Below are positions 1-9,097 of a stretch of 64,000 nucleotides of DNA, piece after piece. Under the pieces are notes generated by a model. The model saw only the letters and a program-made list of their open reading frames with translations, was not told where the DNA came from and searched no databases. The stretch is from Dermanyssus gallinae (Eukaryota; Arthropoda; Arachnida; Mesostigmata; Dermanyssidae), in the NCBI GenBank assembly GCA_003439945.1, contig QVRM01005270.1:46001-110000 (forward strand). Direction: 5' to 3'. A program made the position numbers and the translations under genes. Every line of letters starts with the position of its first letter. The stretch's first letter is position 1.

Positions 1-910
1 ACGAATTTGCAAGAACAGCGAGTTTATTTAATCATATAGCTTAATCCTCATTCAATAACATGGTGCCGGCGATCGACCAGCTTTTAGATAGCCTTGTTTC
101 CGAAAGACGAAGATATGTTATACCTCTTGTTGGACGTCCTCGAATGACTTACATTTTTTTCCAGTCAAAATAAGTAGGAGTGACCAGAATAAGTAAAAGT
201 CTGAAGGCGCAACGTCCGAAGAGAATGGTGTGTGCTCAATAAGTGCATTGTTCTTTAAAGCTGGTATTACTCATATCGGGTCGCGCGTTGCCTTGGTGAA
301 GGATAACCCCTTTGCCGTTTACGAGTCGTGGAGGCATTTGGGCCAAGTTTTTCTTAAACTCGTTGGAGTTGCCGGCATCAGAGATCCGTGTTGATCTTCT
401 GGCTCCTTCTTAAAAGTGTTTCAGATAGATAGATAGATAGGTTTTATTATTCGCATGAGTGGCTTAGATTTGTACAGAGGTTCACAGCTCCTCAAAGCCA
501 TCAAAGGCTAGTGTTTTTATTGCATATTTTCTTATAATTTAATTTATAGTCATTATGATTTAAATAATTTCGTTTTTTAAGTTTAAAAATATGTCTCTGT
601 TGTTTCACCAACAACACAACAAGACCCAATTTGTGTGGACGTTTTACTTGGCTTGTCTCTGGGAACTGATTTTGGCTCAGAACGTTCTCTTCCAGCCAAG
701 AGTGTTGACCAAACCCCGATTTATTGTCGAGGGTAAAGTCCTCCACTACGGTAGTTAGCGAACCACTGTCGGCAGGTCTGTTCGTTGATTGAGTCGCCAT
801 CGAAGATGGTAGAGATGTCTCGACAAGCTATAGCAGGGTTAGAATCGTTGCGGAACTCGTACAGCAAAACTCTCCAAATGTGCGAACTATTGCATTCGTA
901 ATTTCTCCGC
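1..910 (-). mobile_element. Decayed mariner-type transposase, split by a LINE tail
   Basis: Read on the minus strand, about 880 to 660 encodes a mariner N-terminal helix-turn-helix region (LLYEFRNDSNPAIACRDIS, then NEQTCRQWFANYRSG, then in another frame FTLDNKSGFG). About 370 to 50 encodes the C-terminal part (LVNGKGVILHQGNARPDM, VAPSDFYLFWSL, LTGKKCKSFEDVQQEV). The frame changes several times and in-frame stops are present, so this is a dead copy. The central catalytic part is missing or unrecognisable, and the middle is occupied by a LINE 3' tail at 421-520. The left end may run out of the window. Family membership is clear from the motif order; the subfamily is not resolved. Confidence 0.75.
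421..520 (-). mobile_element. LINE 3' end with (TATC)n tail
   Basis: On the minus strand this reads AGCCTTTGATGGCTTTGAGG, then a variant polyadenylation stretch AATAATAAAAC, then a TATC repeat at 441-422. The same block, ending in a shorter TATC tail, recurs at 16803-16890 (-) at the 3' end of a recognisable LINE relic. That supports reading it as a severely 5'-truncated LINE insertion. It sits inside the mariner relic, so it inserted later than the mariner. Confidence 0.65.
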
Positions 911-1051
911 GTTTTCAGAATGCATGTAAACTGTTGGCGCCAAAGCGGACCCTATGGGCTGATACAGTCGTGGGCGCTCTATCATAAGAGTATCACCCTT
1001 TCTCATACTGATGTTGGCTTGAGACCGCTGCAAGGACCCGAAACGTGTCGA

Positions 1052-1111
1052 TAGTAAAACAACAGGAGGTTTATATATATATATATATATATAAACCTCC
1101 TGTTGTTTTAC

Positions 1112-1113
<2 letters not shown>
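1052..1113. repeat. Perfect 62-bp palindrome with (TA)n core
   Basis: Both arms carry GTAAAACAACAGGAGGTTTA (left arm) and its exact complement, around a (TA)n centre. All 31 base pairs match by eye. A further (TA)n array follows immediately. It lies in the intron upstream of the first visible cyclophilin exon. Confidence 0.95.

Positions 1114-1114
<1 letters not shown>

Positions 1115-1181
<67 letters not shown>
1115..1181. repeat. (TA)n microsatellite
   Basis: An uninterrupted TA array of about 65 bases, adjoining the palindrome at 1052-1113, in a cyclophilin intron. Confidence 0.95.
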
Positions 1182-1187
<6 letters not shown>

Positions 1188-1263
1188 TATGTAGACAATA
1201 TGGCATATAAACGCAAAATCCCACCTTCTAGCTCACCGCTGCACTCTTGCCCTTTCTTTGCAG

Positions 1264-1858
1264 GATACGAATGGGTCGCAGTTCTTCATCACAACTGTAC
1301 CGACGCCTTGGCTTGATGGAAAACATGTTGTTTTCGGCAAGGTATGAGAGAAGTTGGTGCACAGTCCAGATAGTGTGATTCCACCAAGTGCTCCGCAAGT
1401 GCGCTGCAAATGGTTGCCATATGTTCGCGTAGAAGCCATCACAAGTATTATTATTACTATTATTAAGGTGTAAAGTGACAGTTCTTGTGTACTAGAATCG
1501 TCCTGATCTGATCTCCACCGTGCTCATAGTGTGTATAGCATTTTGTATCTTTTGTTGTATATTTCAATCAATGTTACGTGTATGTATATATATATATATA
1601 TATGGCAGACACATGCAACAGCTTTTTTGCTATGGGTTGCGTATGCTATGGGTCGCGGGTTTGTTGTTAATGATATTGTTGATGATGCGACCGCTGTCGC
1701 TTTGTTGTTGATATGGATATTGCCAACGACGAACTACCACTGAGGTTAGTTGGCCTGCGCTCGTAGTTCTGGCTTGATACATATACGTATATATTATTTT
1801 TTCATATAACTGGCTAATTGGAAGATATTGTTTATTGAAACAATTCGCAGCGATGAGC

Positions 1859-1921
<63 letters not shown>

Positions 1922-1956
1922 CATACATAATTTAACAATTCGCAGCGATGAGCGTT

Positions 1957-1988
<32 letters not shown>

Positions 1989-2291
1989 CATACATAATTA
2001 CAAATTTATTTTGCCAAAAAGTAATACATTTAGATATATTATCTTCAACTCGAATAAAAAGAAACCGGAATTGAATTGATTGACGTAGGTATGCACGTCG
2101 TTTTTTTTTTGTTTGTTTTTTTCTAATTGTCAATGATGCTGTTGAACGTGGTGTTACCGCAGGTGATCGAGGGTATACAGGTGGTCCAGGCAATCGAAAA
2201 CACAGACACGGACAAAAACGATGCCCCGCTGTCTACAGTTCGCATCATCAAGTCAAGCGTCGAAGCTCTGAGCGCAGCGAAGGCCTCGTAA
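1264..2291 (+). CDS. Cyclophilin (peptidyl-prolyl cis-trans isomerase), last two exons, 5' partial
   Basis: Exon 1264-1341 follows a pyrimidine-rich acceptor ending TTTGCAG and ends GGCAAG before GTATGAG. It encodes 26 residues beginning [11 protein letters not shown] and ending [10 protein letters not shown], the core active-site and cyclosporin-binding stretch of cyclophilins. Exon 2163-2291 follows ACCGCAG, starts [14 protein letters not shown] and ends at TAA (2289-2291) after 42 residues (end SAAKAS). The join is phase 0 and matches the family, where FGKV.EG..VV..IE is conserved. Cyclophilins catalyse proline isomerisation in protein folding. The tail resembles the secreted, ER-type (B-like) cyclophilins more than cytosolic ones, but it is divergent and the signal peptide is not in view, so location is inferred. 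The 820-bp intron holds (TA)n arrays and a 95-bp tandem duplication. Upstream exons were not found in 1-1263 and must lie to the left. Confidence 0.9.
1840..2001 (+). repeat. Tandem duplication (about 95 bp) containing (TA)n
   Basis: The block starting ACAATTCGCAGCGATGAGCG at 1840 recurs at 1935. Each copy is followed by a TA array and then ATACATATACATACATAATT. The TA array is about 54 bases in the first unit and about 24 in the second. It lies in the last cyclophilin intron. Confidence 0.9.
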
Positions 2292-2370
2292 CGCGGAATT
2301 GCTGGCCGCTCTCTCACTCTCCTGAAAGCCTCGCTACAACCTCAACTATCACGACCGCTACCGCGATGAA

Positions 2371-2419
<49 letters not shown>

Positions 2420-3077
2420 GTCACTCTGTGTAGCGGTAATAACTTAAAGAATGTTGCCAATACAACTAACGACCGTAGTTGTGACGACAAGATTAAGTTA
2501 CTAGCAGCAAACAAAACAACTACAGGGCAACACCAACAATATGAAGCATGTGCTTTAAGGGAAATCATACCTTGACAACAGCATGACGCAAATCCCATGC
2601 AGAGGAAAGGAAACCAAGTTCAATCTAAATAAGCAGACAGACAGCCACAGTTGCGGCCAAGCTCAGGCGCCTCAGCGCACGGCAGGATTTCGAAGTAACA
2701 CGTTTCCACAATGAGCTTTAAGAGAGACTTCATTGTGGCTCGTCTGTGCAAGTTGTATAGTGCACATACAAACACGTGCAATGCACACACCGAGAGTGCA
2801 GACACGATAATATTAGATCATTGCGGACAGCAATAAATTCAGATTTGATCACAGAAATAGCCTTGATTATGATGATTGCTATCTCTATTTCGCTAAATGT
2901 GTTGTGTACACTCGATTCATTAGAAAAAAAACGGCGTCCTCAGACATACGTTTCAGTCTTTATTGTTTATATCATATGCCTTTCTAGTTTTTATTTTTAT
3001 TGTAGATAGGAGCTAAGTAGTTTCAACGCATGCCCCCGCTTTTTATTCCTTCCTTAACTTGGAGTAGTTCACCGCGC
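2292..3077. other. Cyclophilin 3' flank, no further gene seen
   Basis: Presumably cyclophilin 3' UTR and intergenic DNA. It contains a (TA)n array at 2374-2417. No canonical AATAAA was found close behind the stop codon, and no recognisable protein or RNA gene lies here. Confidence 0.5.
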
Positions 3078-3560
3078 CTATTCGGAGGGTATTATTATCA
3101 ACAAGCTGGAGAATAAGATGTACTTGTCCAGTAGGTACGCCTTTTTTATTTCACAAAGCAGCGTAAGAGGACCAAGGTCGATGAATAACTCGACCTCACC
3201 ATTCGAGTTTGTACTGTCGGCCTTGAAGCAGCACAAGAACGTATATAGCATGCGTTGCATGCAGCACCCAGCGCCTTTGAAAAATACATCAACCTCGCTC
3301 AGACGCAGGTTGTAAATATTTGCCTCTGAAACTGGGACGGTTTCCGCTCCGTGATATTGACCCCTTCTACCGATTTCGCCTGGGTTGAAGTCGTTGCACA
3401 TAACAGAACTTGCCCAAGACAGTTCTTGAACGTCAAAGGCCTCTATGCATATCACTTCCCGCCGTTCCCACAGGAAGCGTTGCAGGTCTTCATAATCCAT
3501 GAGATAACCATTATTTGATTTCTCTCTCTGAAGACAATATCTGAAGGCAGAGTTGATCAT
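3078..3560 (-). pseudogene. 160-codon open frame, possibly a LINE endonuclease relic
   Basis: An unbroken 160-codon frame on the minus strand. I do not recognise it with certainty. The C-terminal half (YTFLCCFKADSTNSNGEVEL, then an LTLLCEIKKAYLL segment) has the spacing of the YRPP...LF..L..LL...LLGDFN part of APE-type LINE endonucleases, and LINE relics are common nearby. It has no visible catalytic residues, signal peptide or splice context. It could equally be a chance open frame, so the call is tentative. Confidence 0.3.
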
Positions 3561-4292
3561 AGGGATCTAGTGATTTAGTAGGTAATTCGAAATCCGGAGA
3601 CTCAGCAGAAATGTTTATCGAAAATCTTTAATCCTGACCTTATCAAACTACTGCACAAAGTCGCACTGGCAGCTGATCTCGCTCGTGCATAATTGATGAC
3701 CTTAGTAACCAGAACTTAATTGTCGCTATTTTCGTTTCTTGTGGTGGGCCCCAGCTGGCACTAAGGCGCGCTGCCTTCAAATGAAAAACGTTAACTTGGA
3801 GAGCGGCGTTAAGAGGGTTCCTATTAGCCTTCATCCTACGCGATCTATTCGAACGTGTCGATCCCGAAGCGACGTATCGGCTAGATGACTGGCTCTGCAC
3901 AATAACCACAAGTTGAGGAGTTGCGCCACTGAAACAGATGCAAATGATCTCGTATGCCAGCTGCCGAAGTGGAAAACGAACTCCTAGCTGATCGTGGATC
4001 ACCTTGCAGTTCAAGGTGATTGATACCTGCCTAACTGAAGATGCTTATACAGGCATGCCCCCCCCCCTCTCCCAAAGGACAAGCTTAGATTTCAACAATT
4101 CGACCGCCTAAAACAAGATGTCGAGCAAACCAGCAGTTCCTCGACGCACGATGCTGCTTACGGTTGACTGTGTTCAACCCGGTGGGTTAGTTATGGCTGC
4201 AGTTAACACACACATTTTTTGCAAAAAACTAAATCGATTTGCGCAACTATTTAGTCTAGTAATTTCTAGCATCTATACTGAAACGCACGGTT
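3561..4292. other. No supported gene; weak LINE-like frame on minus strand
   Basis: A minus-strand frame at 4014-3643 contains LQVNVFHLKAARLS, which is faintly like the start of LINE endonuclease domains (LQVN..HCKAA). It would precede the frame at 3560-3078 in the same direction, so both may be parts of one decayed element. A short C run (about 4060-4068) is also present. Nothing stronger is seen. Confidence 0.25.
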
Positions 4293-4806
4293 ATGCGTGT
4301 GCCGCGCGGCGATTCGTATGCGGAAGAAGAGCGTTTCTTAGAAAGACGCAAAGCAGATCGTCGCGTGCTTCCGCGTATCCGTCGTCAGCTTCGTGGAACT
4401 GGATCATTCCACGACCGTCGACACGACACGGAACTACCGCGGAGGGTGAAAGCGCCAAATATGGAAGAGCCCATCGTTCAGGAAATAGACGGGCGTTCTT
4501 CGGCAAGCATTAGGAAAGTGGCCGAAGATGCTCGTGTGATTGGCAGTACTGTGGATAGGGCACAAACCGATAAAGAACTACATTCGTACCGGCATTACCG
4601 ATTTAAAGCTCTGTGAGTTGCTGATTACCAGACACGTATTGACTACTCGTTTATGCAAAAGAAAGAAATCCAGCCTAAATTCCCTGCTCCTGTGCTCTTC
4701 ACAGATGAAGCATCGTTTACACAAGAAGGCAAATTTACCGTTCACAATTCTCATTGCCAAATCGAACCCGCGTATGCACGTCAATATCGCTTCTTCGTGG
4801 TGGTAA
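4293..4806 (+). mobile_element. Tc1/mariner-superfamily (IS630-like) transposase relic
   Basis: The plus strand first encodes a DNA-binding part (RRVLPRIRRQLRGTGSF, PRRVKAP, EEPIVQEIDGRSSASIRKVA). After a frame change at about 4615 it encodes DYQTRIDYSFMQKK, then VLFTDEASFTQEGKFTVHNS. The FTDEASF...HNSH block is characteristic of the first catalytic Asp region of IS630/Tc1/mariner transposases found in insects. At least one frameshift and a stop codon break it, and the remaining catalytic acidic residues are absent, so it is a 5' fragment of a dead element. No terminal inverted repeats were recognised. It lies between the cyclophilin and PDHX 3' ends. Confidence 0.75.
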
Positions 4807-6407
4807 ACAACTAACTATCTTATAGGCCTTAACGAGCTTGTTAACGGTTCGGTTATTAGATAATAACGTACCCACACTTAACAGGATGGCACGCTGAGCG
4901 ACATAAAGGTTGTATCGAACACAAACGTGCATATGGTCAGCTTTCAGTTAAATAATTACGTTCATTTTATTCATCGTATTCATTCGTCAGCTTATTATTA
5001 ACCTGCTCACATCACAGGTACGCTAAGACTTCTTATTTTACATTCGATTCGCCAACTACGTTCTGCCGCAGGCTATCGCGGCAGACATCTTTCCCGCTCT
5101 CTCACTCAACATTCGTCTGCGGGATAACGATATGTCCCCTCACATACAGGACGTCATTTAACCGAGGCAGCGCTTAATAATGCTTCGCTCAAGGTTGTGT
5201 CTCGTACGCGCACGATGGCACGACGCTCTTCTCATTACTGCTGCGGTCGCTATGGCCGGAACGACGGCCTCAGCCACTAGTACTGAGTACGCAGTTGAAT
5301 GAATGGTAATAGTAAAATTTGTTCCTAGTGTCGCACGGCTCGTCCCCGATGGGATGCGATGACGCGCAAGTGCAGGCCGGCTAACCAGGCGCGATGTGGA
5401 GCTAGCAACAACCATAACTGAACGGTGAGGGGCGAACGCACGCAAATGGGTAATAAATATGATTAGTTCATCTTAGTTGTCAGCTCCGCTTTGGTTGGCT
5501 ATCCTTCTTACACTATCACGTAGTTACTTTGTGTAGTTCTCAATAAATTATGACCGGTTTAATAAAATACCATGTGCTAAATAAACATAAAAAAATTAGA
5601 AATTCAATGGACGCACATAGTAGGTAACCGGCAAGAAGAACGCGCTAAAACGAGCATTTCCTGCATACTTTGGTAGTTTGTTTGCATTGGGAGCAGCATG
5701 AAGTAGAATACCTTTATCGTGGCGGAATCTTGAGTACGACGAGAATAAATCGCCACTTAGAAGAAGGAAACCAAGACTTACTTTAACTGTTAAAAAAGCA
5801 GGTCGTGCTGAATATTTACCATCGCTAGCTCTGGTCGTGTGTGAAAGTCAACGAAGAAACTTGTCAGAGAAAAATGTGCGGGTACTTGACTAGAAACAAA
5901 GGTCCAAACCACCAATCCTGTCGCTCATTGAGCAGTTGTATCTGTTTAGATTCCTAATTAGCAAACAATATTCGTTCTTCGTTGGTGATTCGGACGCACA
6001 TGAGCTACATTTAGCCGGTAGTGCTTTACAAGAACGCCTAGTAACGATTAGATGTGTTCGTGTGTAGGGATAGGGACTCAGTGTTCGTCAATCTACTTTC
6101 CGGAATTCTTCACCGTGTCAATGCAATTTAGCCAAGCTAAGCTGACTTCGATATTTTAGTTATTGTTCGGCAGTTGTTGGAGGTTATACTAGTCTTACTA
6201 TCACTAAAGTATTATTGCGATCGGTATTTAATTGACGCATCACCATCCTCACCACGACCAGCGCCGCTGCTCTGATGTTCCCACGCTCCAACTAAGAAAG
6301 ATTCGCATTTACACAGGATTCTGTTCTCCTCGGCGCAAACAACAGAGTCAAACTCAGACCCGACTGTCTGTCTGTTCTCTTCCCATCGTCGTACCGTATT
6401 ATTCGCA
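4807..6407. other. Intergenic, no gene recognised (includes PDHX 3' flank)
   Basis: This is 1.6 kb of mixed-composition DNA between the transposase relic and the PDHX stop codon. The part next to 6408 should hold the PDHX 3' UTR on the minus strand, but I cannot place its polyadenylation site. A 95-codon minus-strand frame at 5445-5158 has no recognisable motif and is not called. Confidence 0.5.
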
Positions 6408-6587
6408 CTATGACGCAAGCATTTTGTCGGGCGTCTCCATGTACAGACGGAACTGTTCTAGAAAGTCGGCTGCATCGTTGTCGCTTATCGCGCGCGCGTC
6501 GAACGACACCGTGACAGTCATGAGCGTGTCCAAGGCACGATCCGCTTTTAATACAAGACGTCCCCCACCCACCGCCATAATGGCCGC
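6408..6587 (-). CDS. PDHX: PDHX exon 9: C-terminus lacking the catalytic His
   Basis: The acceptor is GATTGCAG. It encodes AAIMAVGGGRLVLKADRALD, then SFDARAISDNDAADFLEQF, and ends KMLAS with TAG at 6410-6408. The position of the acyltransferase histidine is Ala, which marks this as component X rather than E2. Confidence 0.93.
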   Translation of the reverse strand, partial: AAIMAVGGGRLVLKADRALDTLMTVTVSFDARAISDNDAADFLEQFRLYMETPDKMLAS

Positions 6588-7887
6588 CTGCAATCAAACG
6601 TCCAAAGTGACCCACACCAAAACAGAAGCAAATGATAATGATGACATATCCACTGAGCTATGCCTGCGTGTGAAGTGAATTTCAATGTTATAATAAAGAA
6701 ACTACCGAACATATATAGGGTCTACAAAAAAGTATTTTTGGATTGGCGCTTGCGCGGCTTTCACAGCGCCCGCCCCGGCGCCTAGGCATAGATCATTGGC
6801 TCACTCTTTGTTGTTTTCATGTGAAAAAGAGCGGGGAATCTGCTGGTCTCAACCATTTTGAAATGTGTTTAGCCGTTTGTTCATAAAGGTGCTGCAACAT
6901 GGAGGTAGAAAAATGCCAAATTCGGGCGATTTTAGCACCCCCGACTGAGCACCATCTGATTCCACCTGAGCACCACCTATTCAGATGGATGCAAATTTTT
7001 TTAAGTGGTAAAAAATTCACTTCTATCGAACACGTGCGTTCTGGACTGGAAGAATATTTTTTTTTTTGTGGAAATTTGGAAAATTATTTAGGAATCGAAA
7101 ACCTTGTAAATCATTGGGCAGAGGTTGTATCTTCCGGCGGAGAATATACAAATCAATAAATAAGACCTCCCGTGTCTCCTATATATGTGTTTTCTTTATA
7201 GCGACAAAACCGAAAAGACTTTTTTGTAGCCCTAATATATATTCACTTTCATTTAACTCAAGTGAGCCCAATGAGTAATGCTTGGAAACAAACCTGCGGT
7301 GGATTGATAACGGCCGTGAATTCGGTAATGCCGAACATCCCCAAATTGCTCACGCTAAACGAACCACCCTCGAACTCGTGAGGCTTTAGCTTGTTTTCAC
7401 GTGCACGTCCTGCCAATTCTCGGATTACCCCACCGATATCCCCGACGGTTCGGATGTCGGCCTCCGTAACAATCGGCGTAATTAGTCTGCAAGCGTGAAA
7501 TATTATCCACTTATGATTGATTAGCAGAGTGCATACTATGTCCATAATTAGCATAGTGTTCGAAATATAAATATGTTTTCTCATTGTTTTGTGTAACCGT
7601 CTGCTTCGCAACTGCACTCGGACTATATATATATATATATATATGACCTCTCAGTTTGAGAATGCATTTTGCTTAACGTTTCATCAAGCAAGATTCCAAG
7701 CAAGAACAGTCTTTAACAAAAAAATGACATAAAAATGCCTCCTGACAAAAATGAGAGACTGGAAAACGAATTAGATAAGTAGGAGGTTGCCTGGACGTGC
7801 AGACGCCTCTTAGCGCGTTAGGAAAGTAATCTGGATATATTCTCTGAGCCCGGCCCACCTCTGAATCGAACGAATGAGTATATATAT

Positions 7888-7953
<66 letters not shown>

Positions 7954-9058
7954 CATGAGCACCTGACAACAGTATAAGTATCAATGTTATACGCATACTC
8001 AATATGAGTAGAATAAATGTGATGATATACTATGTATATTTGTTAAAAAGCTCTCTCTCAGTCGGATCAGCTCGAAGAACGACGAAAAAGATCTTGTCAT
8101 CTTCCTTACCCGTTGTCTGTGGCAACTGCAACGGAGATGTCGACTTGATCTAAGCGTTTAGCTTTTTTCGCTGCGGAATCCCATCGGACGTTCATCTGTG
8201 GTACCTTCTTCAAGGCGAGTGCCACAGCTTTCACCACAAAGTCGTTCACAGATATCTTAAAAAGATAAGATGACAATCGGTTAAACAAGAAACACAATAA
8301 AAAGAAAACGAAAATTTAAAACTTCAGCAAACGTCGGAATTCGCGTTAGTTGCATAGGCAATTAACAATAGCGGCTGAACCTTAAATCACCTAGACGTTG
8401 TCCTTCTAGATACTAAACTAGTAGATAGAGATTATTTGCAAGCCGCAGTGGTCAGGTTTATATATATATACACCATTTTTTTTAGGAAATATTAACTTCT
8501 GTGTTCCGTAACAACACCAATAACGACAACAACGATCAGTTTACAAGACGCTGCGTTTTTCACCCAAATGAATTGTTAACACGAAGTCCAGTCCCTTACT
8601 GATCGACAAGCAAAGGTCCAGACCCTATGGCGACGTTCCGACCGTCGTTCTGTACCTTGGTGCCCTCCTCGGCAAGCCGCTTTCGCGCATCAAGAATCGC
8701 GCCGACCGACACATCGATTGACGCGTAGCTGTGAGGAACGGTCGACTTCGAAAGCGAGAGGCGTTTGGCAATCGCACGCCGCATATTTGTGAGATCGAAG
8801 TCACGGAACGGCGGTTCCTCGGGAGGTCCTGTCGGCGGTGGAGGTGGCCTCGCGGCTTTTTGTGGAGGCGTTTGCATACTACCGACTGCGGGTGCAGTTT
8901 TTGCAAGAGGCGTCGCTGCCCTGGCCGGTGGAGCCACAGGCCTAGGTACTGGCGCCGCTGTCGCTGTGCCAGGCTGTGTCAATCGAGCAGCTCCTCCTAA
9001 AAAAATTTATAGTGACACAATATTTATTGGAAACTCTCTCTCTCACTCTCGCTCCATC

Positions 9059-9097
<39 letters not shown>

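Noticed and set aside
8731..9094. Plus-strand frames opposite PDHX exon 6
   Set aside because: They are shadows of the GC-rich Pro/Ala linker exon on the other strand, and one ends in TA-repeat peptide.
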